DNA of 64,000 bases from Spirochaetota bacterium (GCA_016934735.1 JAFGSG010000145.1:32231-96230); one strand, 5' to 3'; shown: positions 11,206 to 22,120, counted from the stretch's first letter. Translations and numbers: made by a program. Notes: generated from the letters alone by a model not told the origin.

Positions 11206-12738
11206 ATGGAACAAATTGGCCTGATGAACAGATATATATTTATTCTCATTGCAGCCGGTATATTTATATTCTGGAATCTGATTTTCCCATGCATATCGTA
11301 TTCCGAGGAGTATTTTTTAAAACTTCCGGTATTTTCGGAAGATATTACGAATGGCGATAATGATTCAGATAATTATGCCGGAGAAAGCAGTAAATTAAAA
11401 AATATAAATTTGGATATACAGGGTTTATATGGAATCCAGTATAACCAGATGTTCGCCGGTTTCAGCCTATCGCAGGAAAAAGATGCCTTTGTGTATCTTG
11501 TGAGTTCCAAATTTAACAGATCAGGTGATTTCGGTTACAATGATGAGATATTTGACAATTCGGGTTTTAATGAGAATACAGTAGGGCTAACGGTAAATTA
11601 TAACTGGACAGACGTAAAATGGATATTTGAAGCAGAAGCGGACAACGAATCAAGAGGCATGTTTAATAATGATGTATATAGCCGTGAAGAGAAAGGTAAT
11701 AATAAAATATCTTCCAAAACAATATTCAAATTAAGCCCTTCAACCGAATTATTTTTCTCAGCAGGCGGAGCCTGGTATAAGCACAGTCTGATTGCTGTTG
11801 ATGCAGCAGACTTTACGAAAAGCAGGGTGCTTCAGGGCAATGCTGAAATCGGAGGCGAGTATGTCTGGTCAGCTTCAAACAGAATGAGACTGAATGCTGA
11901 TCTGCTTTATTATGATTATGTACCGGAAGAATTCGACAATGACAGGCATTTTAAGGGTGAAATAATCGATGATTTCAGTTTCAGCAGGAATGTCGGGATA
12001 AGTTTTGGATTTGGTTATGTTAATAATAAAGACGAAAAGGATGTAAAATTTCCGATTCCTATAAATGCAAGTCTGTCTCTTAAGGGATATAAATATTTTT
12101 CTGCTGTTGTTATGTATAAATATGATTTAGTCCCTTTCCAGCCGGAAGACTTTTATTTAAAACAAAAATATATTAATCCAAATTATAATCTTCCCCCGGG
12201 CCTGGTCCATGCAGGTGAAATAAGGACCGATTTAAAAGTGAACAATATTTTGAATATTAAGGGAAATTTTAAAATCGAGAAAAATAATAACTATTATAAT
12301 TATTTTCCGGCACTGGGGAATGTTTTAAGGGCAGAAACTCTTGAGATTGTTTCATATAATCCCGGTATAGAAGCAATCTTTACGTTTTATAACAAGATTT
12401 GGGGAATGGCCTTGACTTATAATTATATTTATTTTGACGCACCGAAAAAAATAACATATATTCCGGAGCATGAAGCTTCATCTGCAATAAGATATAACGG
12501 GAAAAACTGGAAGTTTGAATGGAATAACAAACTGCGCGGAAAAGTTTATACTGATCCTGATACTGATAAAACTCTCCCGGAATCACTAATCGGATCTTTG
12601 GGAATACAAAGGAGAATGCTGGAGGGATCATATTTGTATTGCAAGGTGGAAAATTTATACAATAACAGATATACGCTGAGAAGCGGTTATCCTGAACCAG
12701 GGCTGTCGGTACTGATAGGATTAAGGATTTTAATTTAG
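11206..12738 (+). CDS. Outer-membrane beta-barrel protein, TonB-receptor-like C-terminus without an evident plug
   Basis: Signal peptide; alternating amphipathic strands; C-terminal CKVENLYNNRYTLRSGYPEPGLSVLIGLRILI typical of TonB-dependent receptor barrels. Confidence 0.7.
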   Translation: MEQIGLMNRYIFILIAAGIFIFWNLIFPCISYSEEYFLKLPVFSEDITNGDNDSDNYAGESSKLKNINLDIQGLYGIQYNQMFAGFSLSQEKDAFVYLVSSKFNRSGDFGYNDEIFDNSGFNENTVGLTVNYNWTDVKWIFEAEADNESRGMFNNDVYSREEKGNNKISSKTIFKLSPSTELFFSAGGAWYKHSLIAVDAADFTKSRVLQGNAEIGGEYVWSASNRMRLNADLLYYDYVPEEFDNDRHFKGEIIDDFSFSRNVGISFGFGYVNNKDEKDVKFPIPINASLSLKGYKYFSAVVMYKYDLVPFQPEDFYLKQKYINPNYNLPPGLVHAGEIRTDLKVNNILNIKGNFKIEKNNNYYNYFPALGNVLRAETLEIVSYNPGIEAIFTFYNKIWGMALTYNYIYFDAPKKITYIPEHEASSAIRYNGKNWKFEWNNKLRGKVYTDPDTDKTLPESLIGSLGIQRRMLEGSYLYCKVENLYNNRYTLRSGYPEPGLSVLIGLRILI

Positions 12739-12959
12739 AGTACGTTTGAAAATATTTTTTCAAAAGTAATTATTATCAAACTGTCCCCTCATTTTTTAAT
12801 TTATATATTTTCTTGACATTAGCCGGTATGTAAAGTAAAGAGAGCAGAAAAAACAGCTGACAACCGGGTAGTTTCACCTGTAGTTAATTTTAATTAAAAT
12901 ATAACTATTATATTCTTTGCCTACGCGGACGTTCATATTATGAGGTTGATTTACTATTA

Positions 12960-15506
12960 ATGAAAAATGCGCTTATATACTTTTTTATTGCCAACTTCCT
13001 TTTAATGTTCAATGGAGGTTTTACAGCTCCTTCGAAATACGAAGGCATGATAATAAGAATGATTGAATTTGAAGGCTTAAAGAATGTTGATGCTGAAGAC
13101 TTGCTTGTTGAACTGGAACAAACATATATTGATAAAGGATTTCCGCTTAAAGCATCTGAAGTGAGAAAGGCCATTAAACTGATTTTTGCCAAAGGCCAGT
13201 TCGAAGACGTTACAGCTGAAGTAGCAGAGCACGGAGATGGAGTTAAACTCAGATTCGTCTGCAGGGAAAGGCCGCTCATTTCAAAGATCACATTTAAAGG
13301 TCTTAAGGAAAAAAGCAATATTGATTTAGAGGGTATTATACCGGTTAAAGAAGGAGATGTATTGAAAGTAGATCTCCTTGAAAACAGTATTAATCTAATG
13401 AAAAACAAATACAAGGAAGATGGTTTTTATAGTGCGGTTATTAATTATAAATTAAATAAAAATGAAAAGGAAAATACCGTAGAAGTCTATTTTATTGTGG
13501 ATGAAGGTGAGGAGATAAAAGTAGAAAAAATTTCTATACTGGGTTCCAGGAAGGTAAAGGCAGACAAGCTTCGAAGTGTTATGGAAACAAAGGAAAGCGG
13601 ATGGCTGGACGACGGCAAGTTTAATAAAGATATTTATGAACAGGACAAAGGCAAAATAATAGCCTATTTAAAAGAACTTGGTTATAATGATGCGCAAATA
13701 ATTGAAGACAGAGTTGAATATGAGTGGAAAGATCCGGAAGAGGAAAAAGACAGGGCCATCTACATTACGATCAAAGTTGTCGAAGGCGAGAAATATTATT
13801 TTGATAAATATACAATATCCGGCAATAAGATATTTGATACAAAGACATTAGAATCCAAATTTCAGCTAACGAAAACAGGTGAAGAGTTTAACAATACTTC
13901 TTTTCAGATGGACCGGCAGTCTATTAGTTTTACATATGCATCAAAGGGCTATATATTCGCAAGAGTTACTCCGAAAAGGACTGTGGAAGAACGGGAAGTT
14001 AAAGTTAAAGAGGGTACAGAAAAACGAAAATTTGTCAGGATTGATTTTGAAATACAAGAAGGCAGCCAAGCATACATTGAAAATATTATAATAAAAGGAA
14101 ATAAAAAAACTAAAGATAAAGTAATCAGAAGGGAAATAGCCGCAAAAGAAGGAGAACTCTTTAATTCTGCTAAAATACAGATTTCCAGAGAAAAGGTTTT
14201 TAATCTGGGCTATTTTAAACAGGTTAATTTTGATATCAGGCCCGGCAGCAAGGAAGGCTTAATGAATCTAATCGTTGACGTTGAAGAACAGCCGAGCGGT
14301 ACGATCTCACTTGGCGGCGGATACGGCACCCAGTCCGGATTTTCAATTTTCGGCGATATAGCCGAAAACAATCTTATGGGAAACGGACAAAGAGTAGGGC
14401 TGAGACTGCAGTATGGGCCTACTCAAACTGAAATTACACTAAGTTTTCATGAGCCATGGCTTATGGATAATTACCCACTTGGTTTTTCCTCCAGTATTTT
14501 TTATAAATTATATACAATTAAAACAGACTCAATGTTCAGTAGTTCCAGCGACGATGATGAAGCCGAATATCAACTGCAAAAGATTGGATACACGCTTGGA
14601 TTACATTATCAGTTCTGGTATCATTATACTGTAGGTGCTATATGGGGGCATGCGTTTAAAACCATATTAAATGCCTCGGGAAACTGCGATGATGATATTT
14701 TTTTAGAGCAGTCATATGAAAGACAGGAAACCAGAACAATAAGCTACTATATTTCGAGAAATACGAAAGATAATTATTTGAATCCGACAAGAGGAACGTA
14801 TGCGAAGTTCAGAGTTGATCTTACCGGCGGTACCGTTCTCCGCGGTGATGATCATTTTATAACATATACTCCTGAAACATATGCATATTTCAATCCATTC
14901 GGTATTCATCTGCCCTTTCTTAAAACACACCCGATTGTTATTGAACTCAGGGCAAATGGAACTTTTAACACGCCTCCTTTTGATAAACGCAGACTTGAGA
15001 AGATACAGTCTCAGGATGATAATGCATGGCTTGAATCAGAAGATATGCTTTATTTAGGAGGAGCGGAAACTTTGAGGGGATGGGATGCATACGATGATTT
15101 GTTTCCTGAATCGTGGCAAAACAGGCTCTATCATAGAATAACTTACGGTGCAGAGCTAAGGATCCCTGTCCATCCGCAAATGTTCTGGTTGGCATTATTC
15201 TTCGATGCAGGCTCTTTGTGGACGGACAGTTTTTGGGAAAAGACAGCATCAGCATCAGATCGTAGGGATATAAATAATGACAGAGCAAATAAGCAGTTAT
15301 ATGATATAAGAGATTTTTTTAATGCTGACAAGATGAGTTATTTTAAATACTCATGGGGATTTGGATTTAAAGTGCAAATACCAATGATGCCTCTCCGGTT
15401 CTGGTTCGGTAGAAAAGTGGAATGGGTAGGGATGGATAAAGGATTTTTCCATGAATTAAGTCAGGATTTCAACTTTCAGTTCTCTATAGGAGACTTCAGG
15501 TTTTAA
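12960..15506 (+). CDS. bamA: Outer membrane assembly factor BamA (POTRA repeats plus barrel)
   Basis: Multiple POTRA units; NPTRGTYAKFRVDLTGG; LGGAETLRGWD; C-terminal FSIGDFRF. Confidence 0.93.
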   Translation: MKNALIYFFIANFLLMFNGGFTAPSKYEGMIIRMIEFEGLKNVDAEDLLVELEQTYIDKGFPLKASEVRKAIKLIFAKGQFEDVTAEVAEHGDGVKLRFVCRERPLISKITFKGLKEKSNIDLEGIIPVKEGDVLKVDLLENSINLMKNKYKEDGFYSAVINYKLNKNEKENTVEVYFIVDEGEEIKVEKISILGSRKVKADKLRSVMETKESGWLDDGKFNKDIYEQDKGKIIAYLKELGYNDAQIIEDRVEYEWKDPEEEKDRAIYITIKVVEGEKYYFDKYTISGNKIFDTKTLESKFQLTKTGEEFNNTSFQMDRQSISFTYASKGYIFARVTPKRTVEEREVKVKEGTEKRKFVRIDFEIQEGSQAYIENIIIKGNKKTKDKVIRREIAAKEGELFNSAKIQISREKVFNLGYFKQVNFDIRPGSKEGLMNLIVDVEEQPSGTISLGGGYGTQSGFSIFGDIAENNLMGNGQRVGLRLQYGPTQTEITLSFHEPWLMDNYPLGFSSSIFYKLYTIKTDSMFSSSSDDDEAEYQLQKIGYTLGLHYQFWYHYTVGAIWGHAFKTILNASGNCDDDIFLEQSYERQETRTISYYISRNTKDNYLNPTRGTYAKFRVDLTGGTVLRGDDHFITYTPETYAYFNPFGIHLPFLKTHPIVIELRANGTFNTPPFDKRRLEKIQSQDDNAWLESEDMLYLGGAETLRGWDAYDDLFPESWQNRLYHRITYGAELRIPVHPQMFWLALFFDAGSLWTDSFWEKTASASDRRDINNDRANKQLYDIRDFFNADKMSYFKYSWGFGFKVQIPMMPLRFWFGRKVEWVGMDKGFFHELSQDFNFQFSIGDFRF

Positions 15507-15512
15507 AACTGC

Positions 15513-16019
15513 ATGAAAAATTATAAATGCATATTGTTGCTGTTTTTTATTTTTTCCTGCGCTTCGATCGGAGAGAAAAATAAGGATAATGCATCACAAA
15601 CGACTGCAGGTAAATTCCGCTATATAAATCTGAATATCATTTTTGAATACATAAGCGGCAATGACATTGAAGCTAAAGATCTAAAAAAACGCAGGGAAGA
15701 AATCATACAGAAAATTGACAGCATATCCGGACAACTGGACAGCATTAAGGATGAAAAGTACAGGAATGAAGTATTAGAGAAGCAAAAAGAATATAAAACA
15801 GAGCTGGCCGGGATAAAAAGTGATGAAGAACGCTATAAAATTAAAATTTATACCAGAATAGACCGGGCGCTGGAAGGTATAGCAAAAAAATCGGATATTG
15901 ATTTTGTGTTTAATATCGGAGAAGGCACAGTGTACGCGAAAAAGGAATATGATATTACGGAAGAGTTGATAAGAGAGATAATAAAACAAAAAGAACGAAG
16001 CGCTCCGACAGTAAGATGA
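15513..16019 (+). CDS. Skp/OmpH-like periplasmic chaperone with lipobox
   Basis: Position immediately after bamA and before lpxD; coiled-coil OmpH-like body; IFSCAS lipobox. Confidence 0.7.
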   Translation: MKNYKCILLLFFIFSCASIGEKNKDNASQTTAGKFRYINLNIIFEYISGNDIEAKDLKKRREEIIQKIDSISGQLDSIKDEKYRNEVLEKQKEYKTELAGIKSDEERYKIKIYTRIDRALEGIAKKSDIDFVFNIGEGTVYAKKEYDITEELIREIIKQKERSAPTVR

Positions 16020-16082
16020 AACAGAAGTTAAATTAAACAAAATATTTCTGTATAAATAATCGAAATCTGTCAAGGATAACTA

Positions 16083-17111
16083 TTGATAATGAAACTATCC
16101 AGGATATCTCAACTGCTGAACGAACAATATCATGGAGAGGATATAGATATTGAAAGAGTCGGAAGTCTGGAGGCCGATTGTAAAAAAGCCATCCTCTATG
16201 TTGAAAACAGCAAATATCTTGAAAAAGCCAAAGCTAGGAAACCCGCCGCACTTGTAATCCCCCCAGGCCTTAACACCGGAGGGATCCCTTTTATTGAAGT
16301 TGAAGATCCTAAACTTGTTTTCATTAAACTCCTTGAAATATTCAATCCTTCCAGAAACAAACCGGATAAAGCCTATATTGATAAAGACGTTAAAATAAGC
16401 ACGGAAGCTGATGTGAAGCCTGACGTAACTGTTATGGCGGGCGCTGTGATTATGAAAGGCGTACGGATAGGGGCAGGTAGTGTTATATATCCGAACTGTG
16501 TCCTGGAAAAAGACTGCTCGATCGGGACAGGCACAATCCTTTATTCAGGTGTAATAATAAGAGAAAGATGTACTGTCGGCAATGACTGCATAATTCATTC
16601 CGGTACGGTTGTCGGTTCTGATGGATACGGATTTTATGAGAAGGAAGGAAAGATAATCAAGATCCCTCAGATTGGTATTGTTGAAATAGCCGACCGTGTG
16701 GAGATAGGCGCCAACTGTGCTGTCGACAGAGCAACAGTTGATAAGACCGTGATAGGCAGCGACACAAAACTTGATAACATGGTCCACATAGCGCATAATG
16801 TCAGGATTGGAGAGAGATGTCTTATCGCAGCTCAGGCAGGAATTTCAGGATCAGTAAATATAGGTAATCACGTAATAATTTTAGGGCAGGCCGGCATTGC
16901 AGATCATGTATCCATTGCCGATAATACAATTATTTTAGCACAGAGCGGCATTCCCAGCGATGTTAAAAAAGCAGAAGTGCTGTTCGGCACAATTGCCAGA
17001 CCGATAAAGGAACATCACCGGATACATGCAGCGCTTAAATATTTGCCTGACCTTTTAAAAAGAGTTAAAGATCTGGAAAGTAAATTGGAAGGCAGGACAG
17101 ATAAATATTAA
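16083..17111 (+). CDS. lpxD: UDP-3-O-acylglucosamine N-acyltransferase LpxD
   Basis: Left-handed beta-helix hexapeptide repeats; HSGTVVGSDGYGF; KLDNMVHIAHNVRIGERCLIAAQAGISGS. Confidence 0.93.
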   Translation: MIMKLSRISQLLNEQYHGEDIDIERVGSLEADCKKAILYVENSKYLEKAKARKPAALVIPPGLNTGGIPFIEVEDPKLVFIKLLEIFNPSRNKPDKAYIDKDVKISTEADVKPDVTVMAGAVIMKGVRIGAGSVIYPNCVLEKDCSIGTGTILYSGVIIRERCTVGNDCIIHSGTVVGSDGYGFYEKEGKIIKIPQIGIVEIADRVEIGANCAVDRATVDKTVIGSDTKLDNMVHIAHNVRIGERCLIAAQAGISGSVNIGNHVIILGQAGIADHVSIADNTIILAQSGIPSDVKKAEVLFGTIARPIKEHHRIHAALKYLPDLLKRVKDLESKLEGRTDKY

Positions 17112-17165
17112 AATTCCTGCAGAACCGTTTTGCGGATAATTATTAACATTTAAGTGTTATTGGAT

Positions 17166-17182
17166 TTCTCCCTTCGGGAGAA
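17166..17182. other. Short intergenic hairpin
   Basis: TTCTCCC/GGGAGAA with TTC loop. Confidence 0.35.
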
Positions 17183-17270
17183 CTGATATTAAATATTTTC
17201 AACAAGTATTCTGAGAAGCTAAGATTTTAAAAGCCTGTTTATTGCTTTTTGAAGTTTCTTCAGGATCTAT

Positions 17271-17289
17271 CCCCGCCTGTTGGGCGGGG
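17271..17289. repeat. REP-like GC palindrome CCCCGCC-tgttg-GGCGGGG
   Basis: 7-bp perfect inverted repeat; core CCCCGCCTG...GGCGGGG also present at 50031-50047. Confidence 0.6.
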
Positions 17290-17325
17290 TGAATTGCTGA
17301 TAAACAGATCGATTAAGGGAAAAGA

Positions 17326-18102
17326 ATGGGTTCAGAATTGATACATAAAACTGCCATTATTGAAGGAAATGTTTCCATCGGGAATAATGTGAAGGTCGGA
17401 CCTTATGCATATCTGTCCGGAGAAATTCAGATTGGAGACAACACAGAGATCGGCCACTGTGTCCAGATTGAAGGCAATGTTATAATAGGCAATTATAACA
17501 AGATAGGACATTCAGCGCACATAGGCGCTCCACCTCAGGATGTTGCCTACAATGGCAGTAATACTTCAGTTACGATTGGTAATGATAATATTATCCGGGA
17601 ATTTGTGCAGATACACAGGGGCACAAAAGAAGGTACGTCAACTGAAATCGGGAGCAGCTGTTTTTTAATGGGCGGCGTTCATCTGGCGCATAATACGAAA
17701 CTCGGTAATAACGTTACCATAGCAAACAATTCAATGCTTGCCGGTTATGTGGAAATCGACGATTTCGCTTTTGTATCCGGGTTATGCGGTTTTCATCAGT
17801 TTGTACGGGTAGGCAAATATGCTATGATAGGCGGACTGTCCAGGATCACTAAAGATTGCCCTACATTCATGACAGTTGAAGGCAATCCGGCAAGAGTGGC
17901 AGGCGTTAATGTGATCGGATTAAGAAGAAGAGAATTTACACCTGAAAGACGCAAGTCTATTAAAGACGCTTACAGAATATTATATAGATCAGGTTTAAAT
18001 GTGTCGCAGGCAATAGATGAGCTATTGCCTTCTAAAGATAATGCAGATATCGGGGAAATCATAAACTTTATTAAATTATCTGACCGCGGTATAATTAAGT
18101 AA
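17326..18102 (+). CDS. lpxA: UDP-N-acetylglucosamine acyltransferase LpxA
   Basis: IHKTAIIEGNVSIGNNVKVGPYAYLSG, GAPPQDVAYNG, NVIGLRRREF. Confidence 0.95.
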   Translation: MGSELIHKTAIIEGNVSIGNNVKVGPYAYLSGEIQIGDNTEIGHCVQIEGNVIIGNYNKIGHSAHIGAPPQDVAYNGSNTSVTIGNDNIIREFVQIHRGTKEGTSTEIGSSCFLMGGVHLAHNTKLGNNVTIANNSMLAGYVEIDDFAFVSGLCGFHQFVRVGKYAMIGGLSRITKDCPTFMTVEGNPARVAGVNVIGLRRREFTPERRKSIKDAYRILYRSGLNVSQAIDELLPSKDNADIGEIINFIKLSDRGIIK

Positions 18103-18164
18103 ATAAATATTAAATATATATTTTTAGAAAATGATAAATAATTCATAATTTTTTATCTTATAAT

Positions 18165-18857
18165 ATGAGAACTAATATTACATTAAATATATTTTGTTTG
18201 TTGTTTGTTGTTTTATTTCGGTTGCCCGGATCTGGTTCGGAAATAAACTCTGAAGTTGAATCTCAAATAAAAATTATTTTCCAGAATAATAAAGCCGCGC
18301 ACCTAATTTATATCAATAAAAAAAATTTTATGCTTTATGTTTATAACCGGGATTTATCCGCTGTAGTAAATTTTAAAATCGGTTATGGATTGAATTTGGA
18401 TAAAAAAGCAAAATTATACGCAGGGGATAACAGAACACCCGAAGGTATTTATAAAATTACTGAGATTTTAAGCTTGGATTCGGATGAGAAAACAACAGCA
18501 TATAAAAAATTGAGAGATATGAACAGTATATACTTCAAAGCGAAGGACGGGCATTACAAGTTCGGTCAAAAAGATGCTGATCTTGGATATAATGCCTATG
18601 GCCCCCGTTTTTTTAGAATTGATTATCCGAATTCTGATGATATAAAAAAATACAATGAAGCACTCTCCATGGGAATGATCCCGAAGTATAAAGGAAAAAG
18701 GCTTTCAATCGGTGCAGGTATAGCAATTCACGGAACATGCGACGAGCCTTCTATAGGTAAGCTCGCCTCCAGCGGATGCATAAGGATGCATAATAAAGAT
18801 ATTTGCGCTCTTGACAAGTATATCGAATTAGGTATGCCTGTATTGATTACTAATTAG
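18165..18857 (+). CDS. L,D-transpeptidase (YkuD family)
   Basis: IHGTCDEPSIGKLASSGCIRMHNKDICAL catalytic motif. Confidence 0.9.
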   Translation: MRTNITLNIFCLLFVVLFRLPGSGSEINSEVESQIKIIFQNNKAAHLIYINKKNFMLYVYNRDLSAVVNFKIGYGLNLDKKAKLYAGDNRTPEGIYKITEILSLDSDEKTTAYKKLRDMNSIYFKAKDGHYKFGQKDADLGYNAYGPRFFRIDYPNSDDIKKYNEALSMGMIPKYKGKRLSIGAGIAIHGTCDEPSIGKLASSGCIRMHNKDICALDKYIELGMPVLITN

Positions 18858-19030
18858 GACCGGAGCGTGTTCCAAAACCCAAATTTGCATAAGTCCGTAA
18901 AATAGAATATGTCGGATTTTTATTGTTATTGATAAATGATAATTATTTCTATTGATTAAAGATTAAAGTATTGACATATTTATTTTGTTTTTAAAAATTC
19001 CATATATTAAAAATTAATTGGAGGAATAAA

Positions 19031-19354
19031 TTGTTACAGCTAATTTCAAACGCGTATGCTCAAGGGCAGGGTGCCCCCTCACCGCAGTCGGGCGGAGGAT
19101 TAAGTATGCTTATTTTACCTGCCGCAATACTTGTTATTTTTTATTTTTTACTGATAAGACCTAACCAGAAAAAGGAAAAAGACAGGAAAAAAATGATTGA
19201 AGCACTTCAAAAAGGTGATAAGGTCATAACAACCGGCGGTATGTATGGTGTTGTTGTAAATATAAAAAAAGAAGAAGATATCGTAGTTTTAAAGATAGCA
19301 GACGGAGCCAAGGTCGACTTTGCCAAATCGGCAATACAGGTAAGGCTGCCATAA
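19031..19354 (+). CDS. yajC: Preprotein translocase subunit YajC
   Basis: FYFLLIRPNQKKEKDRKKMIEALQKGDKVITTGGMYGVV; TTG start after ggagg. Confidence 0.93.
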   Translation: MLQLISNAYAQGQGAPSPQSGGGLSMLILPAAILVIFYFLLIRPNQKKEKDRKKMIEALQKGDKVITTGGMYGVVVNIKKEEDIVVLKIADGAKVDFAKSAIQVRLP

Positions 19355-19392
19355 TATCTGGTTAAAGACTCATTATACTAATTTTTGCAAAA

Positions 19393-19425
19393 ACTCGATA
19401 ACTCTTTATTCGAGTAAATTTTTTA
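19393..19425 (+). terminator. Possible terminator after yajC
   Basis: ACTCGA/TCGAGT stem followed by TAAATTTTTTA. Confidence 0.45.
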
Positions 19426-19467
19426 TATAAGCTAGCTTAATTAGAGTCAGGTTGCCAAACTAATAAT

Positions 19468-20106
19468 ATGAATAAAAAGATATTAATAGAAGTAATTATT
19501 TTAGTATTTTTTATCTTTAACAATATTTATGGACAGCAGGATATAATCAATACTGAAAATGCCGCAAAGACTGACTCTATTGTTGATCAGGTGAAGCCGG
19601 GGAGTATAAATGGTACAAATTCAGTACCAAATGGTTCCAAAGAGGCAGTTAAAGATAAACCCGGGAATTTGATTAAAGAATCTCCTGATATCCAGCAAAC
19701 GCAAACTATTGTTGATGCTAAAGACGCTTATCAGGAAAGTGAAAAGGATACAAAAAAGACTGAGCAGAAACAATTAACAATTATTAAGCCGACGCCGGGC
19801 AGCCCGGCAAACAGCATCGGGCTCATGGAAATAAACGACGGGGATTTTAAATATAAAAGGATTCCCGGGATATCTTTAAATGTTGAAAAACCTGCAGTTG
19901 AAAAGTATGCTGAAATTAAAGTTAATGACGACAAAGAATTGCCTGCTGCAAATGATAACAAGGAAACAGGTTTATTCGGGATCAGTAAAAGTACTGCAAT
20001 AATATTATTGTTGATAGTATTAATAGTAGTTATAATTGTTTTTAAGGTCAAGTCAAAAGGTCCGGGAGGTAAGAACGTCCTGAGAAGATTTCCTGGTATG
20101 AAGTGA
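19468..20106 (+). CDS. Hypothetical exported protein with C-terminal TM segment
   Basis: Signal peptide plus TM TAIILLLIVLIVVIIVF; lies between yajC and secD. Confidence 0.6.
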   Translation: MNKKILIEVIILVFFIFNNIYGQQDIINTENAAKTDSIVDQVKPGSINGTNSVPNGSKEAVKDKPGNLIKESPDIQQTQTIVDAKDAYQESEKDTKKTEQKQLTIIKPTPGSPANSIGLMEINDGDFKYKRIPGISLNVEKPAVEKYAEIKVNDDKELPAANDNKETGLFGISKSTAIILLLIVLIVVIIVFKVKSKGPGGKNVLRRFPGMK

Positions 20107-20171
20107 TAAATAAGAACGATTTTAAGGACTGGTGTTTTTTTCACGGGCAAGGCGTGGGCCGCCGGGAAGAG

Positions 20172-20200
20172 GACGCATCAAAATGCGTCTTTATTTTTGT
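20172..20200 (+). terminator. Rho-independent terminator-like hairpin
   Basis: GACGCAT (20172-20178) / ATGCGTC (20183-20189) followed by TTTATTTTTGT. Confidence 0.65.
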
Positions 20201-20298
20201 GTGTACTTTACGTATTTAGACAAAATTAAAATATACTAATGAAATGTTATGTCTGAATCTGTTTTTATCGAGATTTTACTGATTTAAATGAGGATAAG

Positions 20299-22110
20299 AT
20301 GAATAGAGGAATGGTTTATAAGGGAATATTTATTTTTATAATAATTCTTTTTTCAATAATGTTAATTCTGCCGAGCGTAGGCACAAAGAAAATGGAGATT
20401 ATACTGACAAGCGATGCTTCTCCTCAGGATATTCAAAGTATAATGAACCGATTCCCTGTTGATAAATTTAATGTTACAAAAGCTGAAGGTAAATTTATAA
20501 TGCAGGCATCCGGTTTTAAAATTACTGATGCGGTAATGAATGAGGTTAAGACATACAATGGAGTTAAGGATGTAAAAATGCTTCCGCATTGGGCAGAAAA
20601 AGCTATTCTGGCAAAGAAAGTCAATTTCGGTCTTGATCTTCAGGGCGGAATGGATTTAGTCATGATGGCAAATTTTGATAAGATTAAAAAGCAGTATGCA
20701 AATGAAAAATATCAGCTGACTGAAAAAAAGAGAACGCTCGAAACAAGTTTAACAGACAAGGGCAATACGGATAAGGACGCTGTAAATAACGAGATAAAAG
20801 AAATCGATTACCAATTGAAAGATATCAATGACAATAAATTACATGAAAGCGGAGAACTGAGAGATCATTTTAAGGATGAAATTACCCAGCAGGCCCTTGA
20901 AATGCTCCGTAACAGAATTGATAAGTTCGGTGTCGCGGAGCCTTCGATTCTCCAAAGAGGAAATGAAGCAATAGAAATTCAGCTGCCGGGCGTAAAAGAT
21001 CCGAAGGCGGTAAAAAATATTATCGGTACTACGGGAAGCGTACAATATAGACTTGTCGATGACGCATACACGCTTAAGGCTGGAGGCTGGCTTGCGGCAA
21101 ACAATAAAAATAAAATTCTGCCGGAATCAGCAGATGCACAGGATGCATTGCTATCCAGCATTGCCAGAGATATTAAGCTGCCGAATAATCTTGAATCGTT
21201 GTTTCTATATAACAGGGACGAAAAAACCAAGAAAATTTTTCCGGCAGATATACTGGTTCTCCAGAAGGCCGTTGCTTTGTCCGGAAATGATATTAACAAA
21301 GCATATGTCGGCCGTGATGAATATGGTTCGTTGATTGTTCAGTTCACAACGACGACGGAAGGAGCTTCCAAATTCGCAAAGGTAACTGCTCAGGAAAACA
21401 AAGGCAAAAGGCTGGCGATCATTATCGATAATAAAATCAGAAGCGCACCCAGAATAAATGATCCTATTGTAACCGGCAATGCGCAGATTACTGGAGATTT
21501 TACTGTGGACGAAGTTAACGCGCTTGCAAGGATCATCCAGGAAGGCGCCCTGCCTGTAGACCTGACTATTGTACAGGAAACTACAGTCGGCCCTTCGCTC
21601 GGACAGGATTCAATCGAGGCGATGATAAATGCCATTCTTGTAGCGATAGCAGGAATTTTTATTTTCATGTTTGTTTACTATAAGGCGGCTGGTTTAATCG
21701 CTAATATAGGACTTATTTTAAATACCGTATTTTTATTCGCTATTTTGTCCTGGCTGGGATTCACTCTTACTTTACCAGGTATTGCCGGAATGATCCTTAA
21801 TATCGGTATGGCTGTAGATTCAAATATAATTATTTATGAAAGGATAAAAGAAGAGCTTAAAAGCGGCAAATCCGTAAGAATGGCAATTAGCAATGGTTTT
21901 GACAGGGCATTCTGGGCGATATTTGATGCCAATCTGACTACTCTGATAGCGGCTTTTGTTCTTTTTAATTACGGTACAGGCCCGATTAAAGGGTTTGCTG
22001 TTACGCTTTCCGTTGGTATTGTTGCTACTATGTTTGTCGCTCTGGTTATTACCAAGTATGTATTTAAAGTGATTTCTTTAAAGAAAGATATTAAAATGTT
22101 AAGCATATAA
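20299..22110 (+). CDS. secD: Protein translocase subunit SecD
   Basis: NFGLDLQGGMDLVM, GMAVDSNIIIYERIKEEL, FDRAFWAIFDANLTTLIAA. Confidence 0.95.
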   Translation: MNRGMVYKGIFIFIIILFSIMLILPSVGTKKMEIILTSDASPQDIQSIMNRFPVDKFNVTKAEGKFIMQASGFKITDAVMNEVKTYNGVKDVKMLPHWAEKAILAKKVNFGLDLQGGMDLVMMANFDKIKKQYANEKYQLTEKKRTLETSLTDKGNTDKDAVNNEIKEIDYQLKDINDNKLHESGELRDHFKDEITQQALEMLRNRIDKFGVAEPSILQRGNEAIEIQLPGVKDPKAVKNIIGTTGSVQYRLVDDAYTLKAGGWLAANNKNKILPESADAQDALLSSIARDIKLPNNLESLFLYNRDEKTKKIFPADILVLQKAVALSGNDINKAYVGRDEYGSLIVQFTTTTEGASKFAKVTAQENKGKRLAIIIDNKIRSAPRINDPIVTGNAQITGDFTVDEVNALARIIQEGALPVDLTIVQETTVGPSLGQDSIEAMINAILVAIAGIFIFMFVYYKAAGLIANIGLILNTVFLFAILSWLGFTLTLPGIAGMILNIGMAVDSNIIIYERIKEELKSGKSVRMAISNGFDRAFWAIFDANLTTLIAAFVLFNYGTGPIKGFAVTLSVGIVATMFVALVITKYVFKVISLKKDIKMLSI

Positions 22111-22120
22111 GGAGTTTACC

